Shown here piece after piece: positions 1-23,900 of a stretch of DNA of 64,000 nucleotides. The position numbers and the translations under genes were made by a program. Position 1 is the stretch's first letter, and each line of letters starts with the position of its first letter. This stretch comes from Gigantopelta aegis. Taxonomy: Eukaryota > Mollusca > Gastropoda > Neomphalida > Peltospiridae. Below the pieces are notes generated by a model. That model was not told the origin of the DNA. It saw nothing but the letters and a program-made list of their open reading frames with translations, and did no database searches. The DNA lies in the NCBI RefSeq assembly GCF_016097555.1, contig NC_054702.1:108521227-108585226 (forward strand). The letters run 5' to 3'.

Positions 1-3000
1 CCTATATTAGTGTTTTTACTTCCTCCCCCATATAGTTCTAGACTAGGTATGGCCCTATATTACTGACTGTTTTTACTGCCTCCCCCATATAGTTCTAGAC
101 TAGGTATGGCCCTATATTACTGACTGTTTTTACTTCCTCCCCCATATAGTTCTAGACTAGGTATGGCCCTATATTAGTGTTTTTACTGCCTCCCCCATAT
201 AGTTCTAGACTAGGTATGGCACTATATTAGTGTTTTTACTGCCTCCCCCATATAGTTCTAGACTAGGTATGGCCCTATATTAGTGTTTTTACTTCCTCCC
301 CCATATAGTTCTAAGACTAGGTATGGCCCTATATTAGTGTTTTTATTGCCTCCCCCATATAATTCTAGACTAGGTATGGCCCTATATTAGTGTTTTTACT
401 GCCTCCCCCATATAGTTCTAGACTAGGTATGGCCCTATATTAGTGTTTTTACTGCCTCCCCCATATAGTTCTAGACTAGGTATGGCCCTATATTAGTGTT
501 TTTACTGCCTCCCCCATATAGTTCTAGACTAGGTATGGCCCTATATTAGTGTTTTTACTGCCTCCCCCATATAGTTCTAGACTAGGTATAGCCCTATATT
601 AGTGTTTTTATTGCCTCCCCCATATAGTTCTAGACTAGGTATGGCCCTATATTAGTGTTTTTACTTCCTCCCCCATATAGTTCTAGACTAGGTATGGCTC
701 TATATTAGTGTTTTTACTGCCTCCCCCATGTAGTTCTAGACTAGGTATAGCCCTATATTAGTGTTTTTACTTCCTCCCCCATATAGTTCTAGACTAGGTA
801 TAGCCCTATATTAGTGTTTTTACTGCCTCCCCCATGTAGTTCTAGACTAGGTATAGCCCTATATTAGTGTTTTTACTGCCTCCCCCATATAGTTCTAGAC
901 TAGGTATGGCCCTATATTACTGACTGTTTTTACTGCCTCCGCCATATAGTTCTAGACTAGGTATGGCCCTATATTACTGACTGTTTTTACTGCCTCCCCC
1001 ATATAGTTCTAGACTAGGTATGGCCCTATATTAGTGTTTTTACTTCCTCCCCCATATAGTTCTAGACTAGGTATGGCCCTATATTACTGACTGTTTTTAC
1101 TGCCTCCCCCATATAGTTCTAGACTAGGTATGGCCCTATATTACTGACTGTTTTTACTTCCTCCCCCATATAGTTCTAGACTAGGTATGGCCCTATATTA
1201 GTGTTTTTACTGCCTCCCCCATATAGTTCTAGACTAGGTATGGCCCTATATTAGTGTTTTTACTGCCTCCCCCATATAGTTCTAGACTAGGTATGGCCCT
1301 ATATTAGTGTTTTTACTGCCTCCCCCATATAGTTCTAGACTAGGTATGGCCCTATATTAGTGTTTTTACTTCCTCCCCCATATAGTTCTAAGACTAGGTA
1401 TGGCCCTATATTAGTGTTTTTATTGCCTCCCCCATATAATTCTAGACTAGGTATGGCCCTATATTAGTGTTTTTACTGCCTCCCCCATATAGTTCTAGAC
1501 TAGGTATGGCCCTATATTAGTGTTTTTACTGCCTCCCCCATATAGTTCTAGACTAGGTATGGCCCTATATTAGTGTTTTTACTGCCTCCCCCATATAGTT
1601 CTAGACTAGGTATAGCCCTATATTAGTGTTTTTACTTCCTCCCCCATGTAGTTCTAGACTAGGTATAGCCCTATATTAGTGTTTTTACTGCCTCCCCCAT
1701 GTAGTTCTAGACTAGGTATAGCCCTATATTAGTGTTTTTACTGCCTCCCCCATATAGTTCTAGACTAGGTATGGCCCTATATTACTGACTGTTTTTACTG
1801 CCTCCCCCATATAGTTCTAGACTAGGTATGGCCCTATATTACTGACTGTTTTTACTGCCTCCCCCATATAGTTCTAGACTAGGTATGGCCCTATATTAGT
1901 GTTTTTACTTCCTCCCCCATATAGTTCTAGACTAGGTATGGCCCTATATTAGTGTTTTTACTGCCTCCCCCATATAGTTCTAGACTAGGTATGGCCCTAT
2001 ATTAGTGTTTTTTACTGCCTCCCCCATATAGTTCTAGACTAGGTATGGCCCTATATTAGTGTTTTTACTGCCTCCCCCATATAGTTCTAGACTAGGTATG
2101 GCCCTATATTAGTGTTTTTACTGCCTCCCCCATATAGTTCTAGACTAGGTATGGCCCTATATTAGTGTTTTTACTGCCTCCCCCATATAGTTCTAGACTA
2201 GGTATGGCCCTATATTAGTGTTTTTATTGCCTCCCCCATATAGTTCTAGACTAGGTATGGCCCTATATTAGTGTTTTTACTGCCTCCCCCATATAGTTCT
2301 AGACTAGGTATGGCCCTATATTAGTGTTTTTACTGCCTCCCCCATATAGTTCTAGACTAGGTATGGCCCTATATTAGTGTTTTTACTGCCTCCCCCATAT
2401 AGTTCTAGACTAGGTATAGCCCTATATTAGTGTTTTTACTGCCTCCCCCATATAGTTCTAGACTAGGTATAGCCCTATATTAGTGTTTTTACTGCCTCCC
2501 CCATATAGTTCTAGACTAGGTATGGCCCTATATTACTGACTGTTTTTACTGCCTCCCCCATATAGTTCTAGACTAGGTATGGCCCTATATTACTGACTGT
2601 TTTTACTGCCTCCCCCATATAGTTCTAGACTAGGTATGGCCCTATATTAGTGTTTTTACTGCCTCCCCCATATAGTTCTAGACTAGGTATGGCCCTATAT
2701 TAGTGTTTTTACTGCCTCCCCCATATAGTTCTAGACTAGGTATGGCCCTATATTACTGACTGTTTTTACTGCCTCCCCCATATAGTTCTAGACTAGGTAT
2801 GGCCCTATATTAGTGTTTTTACTGCCTCCCCCATATAGTTCTAGACTAGGTATGGCCCTATATTAGTGTTTTTACTGCCTCCCCCATATAGTTCTAGACT
2901 AGGTATGGCCCTATATTAGTGTTTTTACTGCCTCCCCCATATAGTTCTAGACTAGGTATGGCCCTATATTAGTGTTTTTACTTCCTCCCCCATATAGTTC

Positions 3001-6000
3001 TAGACTAGGTATGGCCCTATATTAGTGTTTTTACTGCCTCCCCCATATAATTCTAGACTAGGTATGGCCCTATATTAGTGTTTTTACTGCCTCCCCCATA
3101 TAGTTCTAGACTAGGTATGGCCCTATATTAGTGTTTTTACTGCCTCCCCCATATAGTTCTAGACTAGGTATGGCCCTATATTAGTGTTTTTACTGCCTCC
3201 CCCATATAGTTCTAGACTAGGTATAGCCCTATATTAGTGTTTTTACTTCCTCCCCCATATAGTTCTAGACTAGGTATAGCCCTATATTAGTGTTTTTACT
3301 GCCTCCCCCATGTAGTTCTAGACTAGGTATAGCCCTATATTAGTGTTTTTACTGCCTCCCCCATATAGTTCTAGACTAGGTATGGCCCTATATTACTGAC
3401 TGTTTTTACTGCCTCCCCCATATAGTTCTAGACTAGGTATGGCCCTATATTACTGACTGTTTTTACTGCCTCCCCCATATAGTTCTAGACTAGGTATGGC
3501 CCTATATTAGTGTTTTTACTTCCTCCCCCATATAGTTCTAGACTAGGTATGGCCCTATATTACTGACTGTTTTTACTGCCTCCCCCATATAGTTCTAGAC
3601 TAGGTATGGCCCTACATTACTGACTGTTTTTACTTCCTCCCCCATATAGTTCTAGACTAGGTATGGCCCTATATTAGTGTTTTTACTGCCTCCCCCATAT
3701 AGTTCTAGACTAGGTATGGCCCTATATTAGTGTTTTTACTGCCTCCCCCATATAGTTCTAGACTAGGTATGGCCCTATATTAGTGTTTTTACTTCCTCCC
3801 CCATATAGTTCTAAGACTAGGTATGGCCCTATATTAGTGTTTTTATTGCCTCCCCCATATAATTCTAGACTAGGTATGGCCCTATATTAGTGTTTTTACT
3901 GCCTCCCCCATATAGTTCTAGACTAGGTATGGCCCTATATTAGTGTTGTTACTGCCTCCCCCATATAGTTCTAGACTAGGTATGGCCCTATATTAGTGTT
4001 TTTACTGCCTCCCCCATATAGTTCTAGACTAGGTATGGCCCTATATTAGTGTTTTTACTGCCTCCCCCATATAGTTCTAGACTAGGTATGGCCCTATATT
4101 AGTGTTTTTACTGCCTCCCCCATATAGTTCTAGACTAGGTATGGCCCTATATTACTGACACTTTTTACTGCCTCCCCCATATAGTTCTAGACTAGGTATG
4201 GCCCTATATTACTGACTGTTTTTACTTCCTCCCCCATATAGTTCTAGACTAGGTATGGCCCTATATTAGTGTTTTTACTGCCTCCCCCATATAGTTCTAG
4301 ACTAGGTATGGCCCTATATTAGTGTTTTTACTGCCTCCCCCATATAGTTCTAGACTAGGTATGGCCCTATATTAGTGTTTTTACTGCCTCCCCCATATAG
4401 TTCTAGACTAGGTATAGCCCTATATTAGTGTTTTTACTGCCTCCCCAATATAGTTCTAGACTAGGTATGACCCTATATTAGTGTTTTTACTGCCTCCCCC
4501 ATATAGTTCTAGACTAGGTATAGCCCTATATTAGTGTTTTTACTTCCTCCCCCATATAGTTCTAGACTAGGTATGGCCCTATATTACTGACTGTTTTTAC
4601 TGCCTCCCCCATATAGTTCTAGACTAGGTATAGCCCTATATTAGTGTTTTTACTGCCTCCCCCATATAGTTCTAGTCTAGGTATAGCCCTATATTAGTGT
4701 TTTTACTTCCTCCCCCATATAATTCTAGACTAGGTATAGCCCTATATTAGTGTTTTTATTGCCTCCCCCATATAGTTCTAGACTAGGTATGGCCCTATAT
4801 TAGTGTTTTTACTTCCTCCCCCATATAGTTCTAGACTAGGTATGGCCCTATATTAGTGTTTTTACTGCCTCCCCCATGTCGTTCTAGACTAGGTATAACC
4901 CTATATTAGTGTTTTTACTTCCTCCCCCATATAGTTCTAGACTAGGTATAGCCCTATATTAGTGTTTTTACTGCCTCCCCCATGTAATTCTAGACTAGGT
5001 ATAGCCCTATATTAGTGTTTTTACTGCCTCCCCCATATAGTTCTAGACTAGGTATGGCCCTATATTACTGACTGTTTTTACTGCCTCCCCCATACAGTTC
5101 TAGACTAGGTATGGCCCTATATTACTGACTGTTTTTACTGCCTCCCCCATATAGTTCTAGACTAGGTATGGCCCTATATTAGTGTTTTTACTTCCTCCCC
5201 CATATAGTTCTAGACTAGGTATGGCCCTATATTACTGACTGTTTTACTGCCTCCCCCATATAGTTCTAGACTAGGTATGGCCCTATATTAGTGTTTTTAC
5301 TGCCTCCCCCATATAGTTCTAGACTAGGTATGGCCCTATATTAGTGTTTTTACTGCCTCCCCCATATAGTTCTAGACTAGGTATGGCCCTATATTAGTGT
5401 TTTTACTGCCTCCCCCATATAGTTCTAGACTAGGTATGGCCCTATATTAGTGTTTTTACTTCCTCCCCCATATAGTTCTAGACTAGGTATGGCCCTATAT
5501 TAGTGTTTTTATTGCCTCCCCCATATAATTCTAGACTAGGTATGGCCCTATATTAGTGTTTTTACTGCCTCCCCCATATAGTTCTAGACTAGGTATGGCC
5601 CTATATTAGTGTTTTTACTGCCTCCCCCATATAGTTCTAGACTAGGTATGGCCCTATATTAGTGTTTTTACTGCCTCCCCCATATAGTTCTAGACTAGGT
5701 ATGGCCCTATATTAGTGTTTTTACTGCCTCCCCCATATAGTTCTAGACTAGGTATGGCCCTATATTAGTGTTTTTACTGCCTCCCCCATATAGTTCTAGA
5801 CTAGGTATGGCCCTATATTAGTGTTTTACTGCCTCCCCCATATAGTTCTAGACTAGGTATGGCCCTATATTAGTGTTGTTACTGCCTCCCCCATATAGTT
5901 CTAGACTAGGTATGGCCCTATATTAGTGTTTTTACTGCCTCCCCCATATAGTTCTAGACTAGGTATGGCCCTATATTAGTGTTTTTACTGCCTCCCCCAT

Positions 6001-9000
6001 ATAGTTCTAGACTAGGTATGGCCCTATATTAGTGTTTTTACTGCCTCCCCCATATAGTTCTAGACTAGGTATGGCCCTATATTAGTGTTTTTACTGCCTC
6101 CCCCATATAGTTCTAGACTAGGTATGGCCCTATATTAGTGTTTTTACTGCCTCCCCCATATAGTTCTAGACTAGGTATGGCCCTATATTAGTGTTTTTAC
6201 TGCCTCCCCCATATAGTTCTAGACTAGGTATGGCCCTATATTAGTGTTGTTACTGCCTCCCCCATATAGTTCTAGACTAGGTATGGCCCTATATTAGTGT
6301 TTTTACTGCCTCCCCCATATAGTTCTAGACTAGGTATGGCCCTATATTAGTGTTTTTACTGCCTCCCCCATATAGTTCTAGACTAGGTATGGCCCTATAT
6401 TAGTGTTTTTACTGCCTCCCCCATATAGTTCTAGACTAGGTATAGCCCTATATTAGTGTTTTTACTTCCTCCCCCATATAATTCTAGACTAGGTATGACC
6501 CTATATTACTGACTGTTTTTACTGCCTCCCCCATATAGTTCTAGACTAGGTATAGCCCTATATTAGTGTTTTTATTGCCTCCCCCATATAGTTCTAGACT
6601 AGGTATAGCCCTATATTAGTGTTTTTACTTCCTCCCCCATATAATTCTAGACTAGGTATAGCCCTATATTAGTGTTTTTACTGCCTCCCCCATATAATTC
6701 TAGACTAGGTATAGCCCTATATTACTGACTGTTTTTACTTCCTCCCCCATATAATTCTAGACTAGGTATAGCCCTATATTAGTGTTTTTACTGCCTTCCC
6801 CATATAGTTCTAGACTAGGTATGGCCCTATATTAGTGTTTTCATTGCCTCCCCCATATAGTTCTAGACTAGGTATGGCCCTATATTAGTGTTTTTACTGC
6901 CTCCCCCATATAATTCTAGACTAGGTATGGCCCTATATTAGTGTTTTTACTTCCTCCCCCATATAATTCTAGACTAGGTATAGCCCTATATTAGTGTTTT
7001 TACTGCCTCCCCCATATAATTCTAGACTAGGTATGGCCCTATATTACTGACTGTTTTTACTGCCTCCCCCATATAGTTCTAGACTAGGTATAGCCCTATA
7101 TTAGTGTTTTTATTGCCTCCCCCATATAATTCTAGACTAGGTATAGCCCTATATTAGTGTTTTTATTGCCTCCCCCATATAATTCTAGACTAGGTATAGC
7201 CCTATATTAGTGTTTTTACTGCCTCCCCCATATAGTTCTAGACTAGGTATGGCCCTATATTAGTGTTTTTATTGCCTCCCCCATATAGTTCTAGACTAGG
7301 TATAGCCCTATATTACTGACTGTTTTTACTGCCTCCCCCATATAGTTCTAGACTAGGTATGGCCCTATATTACTGACTGTTTTTACTGCCTCCCCCATAT
7401 AGTTCTAGACTAGGTATAGCCCTATATTAGTGTTTTTACTGCCTCCCCCATATAATTCTAGACTAGGTATAGCCCTATATTACTGTTTTTATTGCCTCCC
7501 CCATATAATTCTAGACTAGGTATGGCCCTATATTAGTGTTTTTACTGCCTCCCCCATATAGTTCTAAACTAGGTATGGCCCTATATTAGTGTTTTTATTG
7601 CCTCCCCCATATAATTCTAGACTAGGTATGGCCCTATATTAGTGTTTTTACTGCCTACCCCATATAGTTCTAAACTAGGTATGGCCCTATATTAGTGTTT
7701 TTATTGCCTCCCCCATATAATTCTAGACTAGGTATGGCCCTATATTAGTGTTTTTATTGCCTCCCCCATATAATTCTAGACTAGGTATGGCCCTATATTA
7801 GTGTTGTTACTGCCTCCCCCATATAGTTCTAAGATTAGGTATGGCCCTATATTAGTGTTTTTACTGCCTCCCCCATATAGTTCTAGACTAGGTATGGCCC
7901 TATATTACTGACTGTTTTTACTGCCTCCCCCATATAGTTCTAGACTAGGTATGGCCTTATATTACTGACTGTTTTTACTGCCTCCCCCATATAGTTCTAG
8001 ACTAGGTATAGCCCTATATTAGTGTTTTTACTGCCTCCCCCATATATAGCCCTATATTAGTGTTTTTACTGCCTCCCCCATATAATTCTAGACTAGGTAT
8101 AGCCCTATATTACTGTTTTTATTGCCTCCCCCATATAATTCTAGACTAGGTATGGCCCTATATTAGTGTTTTTACTGCCTCCCCCATATAGTTCTAGACT
8201 AGGTATGGCCCTATATTACTGACTGTTTTTACTGCCTCCCCCATATAGTTCTAGACTAGGTATGGCCCTATATTACTGACTGTTTTTATTGCCTCCCCCA
8301 TATAATTCTAGACTAGGTATAATCCTATATTACTGACTGTTTTTACTGCCTCCCCCATATAGTTCTAGACTAGGTATGGCCCTATATTACTGACTGTTTT
8401 TACTGCCTCCCCCATATAGTTCTAGACTAGGTATAGCCCTATATTAGTGTTTTTACTTCCTCCCCCATGTAGTTCTAGACTAGGTATAGCCCTATATTAG
8501 TGTTTTTACTGCCTCCCCCATATAGTTCTAGACTAGGTATGGCCCTATATTAGTGTTTTTACTTCCTCCCCCATATAATTCTAGACTAGGTATAGCCCTA
8601 TATTAGTGTTTTTACTGCCTCCCCCATGTAGTTCTAGACTAGGTATAGCCCTATATTAGTGTTTTTACTGCCTCCTCCATATAGTTCTAGACTAGGTATG
8701 GCCCTATATTAGTGTTTTACTGCCTGCCCCATATAGTTCTAGACTAGGTATGGCCCTATATTAGTGTTTTTACTGCCTCCCCCATATAGTTCTAGACTAG
8801 GTATAGCCCTATATTACTGACTGTTTTTACTGCCTCCCCCATATAGTTCTAGACTAGGTATGGCCCTATATTACTGACTGTTTTTACTGCCTCCCCCATA
8901 TAGTTCTAGACTAGGTATGGCCCTATATTACTGACTGTTTTTACTGCCTCCCCCATATAGTTCTAGACTAGGTATGGCCCTATATTAGTGTTCTTACTTC

Positions 9001-9785
9001 CTCCCCCATATAGTTCTAGACTAGGTATGGCCCTATATTAGTGTTTTTACTGCCTCCCCCATATAGTTCTAGACTAGGTATAGCCCTATATTAGTGTTTT
9101 TACTGCCTCCCCCATATAGTTCTAGACTAGGTATGGCCCTATATTAGTGTTGTTACTGCCTCCCCCATATAGTTCTAGACTAGGTATAGCCCTATATTAG
9201 TGTTTTTATTGCCTCCCCCATATAATTCTAGACTAGGTATGGCCCTATATTAGTGTTTTTATTCCCTCCCCCATATAATTCTAGACTAGGTATGGCCCTA
9301 TATTAGTGTTTTTACTGCCTCCCCCATATAGTTCTAAACTAGGTATGGCCCTATATTAGTGTTTTTACTGCCTCCCCCATATAATTCTAGACTAGGTATG
9401 GCCCTATATTAGTGTTTTTACTGCCTCCCCCATATAGTTCTAGACTAGGTATGGCCCTATATTAGTGTTTTTACTGCCTCCCCCATATAGTTCTAGACTA
9501 GGTATGGCCCTATATTAGTGTTTTTACTGCCTCCCCCATATAGTTCTAGACTAGGTATGGCCCTATATTAGTGTTTTTACTGCCTCCCCCATATAGTTCT
9601 AGACTAGGTATAGCCCTATATTAGTGTTTTTACTGCCTCCCCCATATAGTTCTAGACTAGGTATGGCTCTATATTACTGACTGTTTTTATTGCCTCCCCC
9701 ATATAGTTCTAGACTAGGTATAGCCCTATATTACTGACTGTTTTTACTGCTTCCCCCATATAGTTCTAAACTAGGTATGGCCCTA
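1..9785. repeat. Satellite array, 53/57-bp monomers
   Basis: About 180 head-to-tail monomers fill this stretch and continue past the left edge. Each monomer carries the core CCTCCCCCATATAGTTCTAG followed by ACTAGGTATGGCCCTATATT. Two length classes alternate: about 53 bp with ATTAGTGTTTTTACT, and about 57 bp with ATTACTGACTGTTTTTACT. Recurrent variants include GCCTCC/TTCCTCC, TATAGTT/TATAATT/TGTAGTT and TATGGCC/TATAGCC. Groups of variants recur in the same order, for example CTAAGACTAG followed by the TATTGCC and TATAATT forms at 311, 1388 and 3811, which indicates block (higher-order) duplication. The right edge decays into unique sequence at about 9785, only 75 bp from a DDX52 exon, so the array lies within or next to that gene. 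No long open frame is present. Confidence 0.97.
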
Positions 9786-9860
9786 CAAATTCTTCTTCCA
9801 CAAAAACAGAGAAGACTAAGATAATTTAAAACAAGATTAGAGAGAAAACAAAGTGCTTAC

Positions 9861-20817
<10,957 letters not shown>

Positions 20818-20961
20818 GCTGGTTTGTTAATGCGGAAGTAGTGTTTAAGCATGCAGGAAGTCAACAAGTCTCGCCTCAACACGGAAGTGATTATCTCCCA
20901 TTAGTTCTTGACTAGTTCGTGGTTCAGGTTTGTATTTCTGATCTCTTTAGTAACCAGAGTC
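20818..20961. promoter_or_regulatory. Putative bidirectional promoter, DDX52 / membrane JmjC-like gene
   Basis: Only 144 bp separate the two divergent start codons. Two CGGAAGT motifs (20833-20839 and 20882-20888) match the ETS/GABP consensus common in compact bidirectional promoters. No TATA box is clear. Transcription starts are not determinable from sequence, and part of the interval must be 5' UTR of both genes. Confidence 0.55.
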
Positions 20962-23900
20962 ATGTCAGCAGAAGATACTACTGTAACAGATGAACAAAAA
21001 CAGTTTTCGTTCGAAGAGAAATTGGAGTATATTGACCGGGAGATTCGAAAGTTGCACGTATTCTGTGTGAACGCTGGATACAGCCCCGGTCAGATTGACA
21101 AACTCGCTGCCGTCTTCCACAAGAATGAAAAAGTTAAAAAGGAGAAATGGAATCGTCGCTTCCTCTGGATTGCAGTTTTTGTTGCCGTCACTGCCACACT
21201 TTTCTACGTTGACCCAGTTTATCGCATCATGAGTTCTGTCACCAGAAAAACGGCAATATCAGTATGTTTTGTAATTTGTTTAATTAAAATTTTATTATAT
21301 AGGATTGACAGTGACTCATTGAAACACCAGATATGACAGGTACAGTGCTGTCCGGTGTATCGGCGCACCTAAGCATTCAAGGACCATTTTCTATGTGAAC
21401 ACTGTGAAATACTTAATAAAATGTGTCTCTCACCAATGAAGCAGTGCATAATCTGAAATACACTACAAATTGTTTTATGTCTGTAGTAAATAAACATTTT
21501 AAAATGGTGCATAAATATAGGCACCCCCTTGTATCCAAAACGATTTGCATGTCCGGTGATTCGGCGCAGTAGATGTGGATCATTGACCATGGCCTCACTT
21601 TTAGCCCATAAATGCTACACTATTGTCCCAAAATTATTTTAGTACTTTTTTATTTTGTCTTGTTAAAAATATTACTATGAAAATTAACGATCGCACATGA
21701 CCCATCTCATGATCAGTTTCGGAAACGTTTTCTTGAGTGGCACAGTACTGCAGATGCATACATGTTCATTGTCATGCATGGCTAAGATGCCTACATGGAT
21801 TTTATTTTTCTCGGGTAGATTGTGCACACACATGGATCTTATTTCGCTTTTATTTTTTACAACAATGTGACAATTGTGAACTGGAATGACTGTCAATTAA
21901 GGTGTAAATTTTTTGTTTTGTTTGCATTTGTCTGTGTTTTCCTTTTCAGTTTAAATAAAAATAACCGAACAAAAATAATTACATTTATACTGTTTACTAT
22001 AATTTAAAAAATGCGGGAAAGGTGTTTTCAGACTGGTTTTAACATTCTTAATATCAATAAGGCTGACCTACTTCGCGTTTATATAGACGAAAACAGTTGA
22101 ATGATTTATTTTGAAATTATGATATATTTATTGATAATTCTAAAAAAATAATAATTGCATCCTTAACAATAAATACATGTATGTTGATACTTGATTAACC
22201 ATTGAAAAAGAAATTGAACTTTAATTCGTTAAAAATACCAACAACATGACAACTTCCTAAGCATACTTCAGCAAAATATCAAGTGCGCCGAATCACTGGA
22301 CGCGCCGATACACCGGACACGGTTGTATGATATTTTTTGGAAATACCTATCATGCAAACTCTGCAAACTTTGGTGTGTCTCTGGGAAAACTGGATAGATT
22401 CACACTGGTCCACATATGTATTTGTTCCCCATTAATACACATTGGACACAACCATATTTGGTATAGATATGTCATGGTATATAGGTCTACAGTTCTTTAC
22501 CAAGCAAGTATTCTATTGACATACAAGTTTATATGTTATAAAAAGAAGTAACGTTTTGTAATCTGTGAAGTTATAAATTTACATATCAAATTTAAACTTT
22601 AATTGTTGGTTGTTGTTTTTGTTTTTGTTTTTTTAATTATTATTTTTATTTTTTATTTTTATTATGTCATTTGATTTAGGTGAGAGTGTTCAAACAAGAT
22701 ACAGGCTGGTCAAAATAATCTAGCTGATGAATTTCATCAATTATTATAACACATTTATATAGGCCTACATTACAGATTTATTACATTTTGGATGATGCCA
22801 ACACAGCTGCCAGCATTAAATAAGCAACTTTCAACATGGGAAACATAATGAACTTATATATTATGTTGTGGTCCTCACTTTCTTATCTATTGAAATCGCA
22901 ATAAATGACATTCTTGGACTTCATTTAGTGAACCTCTACAGCATTAAGAGTGGAGTCTGTCATTAGACCTGAAACACAAGTAACTAGCAGATGGCAACCC
23001 CCCCCCCCCCCCCCCGAACAAATACAACTGGTAATCTGTTTCATTTTGCATAAAGCCATCTATAGCATGTCCTATATTAGTAAATTTAAAGTAAAAAAAA
23101 CCAAGAAATGGGTTACCCCCCAAAATAAATCTGCACGAGTGCCATGTGAATGAATCGCTGAACATTCTCCCAATTCTCAGGCATGAATTAGCACACAAAA
23201 AATTAATAAACCATTTAAATTACTGACTTTTTAAATGATAAAAAAAAGAAAGAAAGTCTAAAATTGGTTGATGCAGAATGAGACCTAACAACTACATTGC
23301 TAATATCACCATTTTAAATTGTACTACTATAAGCAACAGTGTTTGAGTAAGAATAATACAATTTGTTAAATATTTTAAGATGAAGGAGTACAATTAGTTG
23401 GCTTTTTATAATATCTTTTTTTAAATATTCATAATCCTCTATGTTTAATAAATTCTATTTCAGTCTGTTCTTATGGTCTACTTATATCAACTCCTGTTGT
23501 AAAATTTAGGCTTAAGTCACATTTCATGACACATTCTACTATGATATTGGAAAAGCTGTTAATACTATGTGCAGGAACAGTTCTTTATTGATTATCCAGT
23601 TTGGAGGCTAATGGATTTCTTGCTTCACTTCCCATGGAAATTGCTATCTGGCATTTACCAATTTCATTACATGAATTGAATAGCTTCATTAATAATTGTG
23701 ATTAAATAAATTTGATAACACATTAACAGCTGTACACTACAAAAATGGAATTGAGGAACCTTAAATTATCTCCAAGAACTTTAATTTGACTGGACAGCAG
23801 GTTCTTTTGGTGAAAGTTTAATTTTAGTAAACAACATTGCTTTTTCAAAAATGAAATGGAGTAGATTGTCTTCTTTTTTTTAACCCCCACTTAAAAAACA

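Noticed and set aside
1-9785. CRISPR-like array
   Set aside because: Monomers are contiguous with no unique spacers; this is a eukaryotic satellite.
20908-20961. Upstream extension of the membrane protein (signal-peptide-like WFRFVFLISLVTRV)
   Set aside because: The frame would have to start at TTG; the first ATG in frame is 20962.
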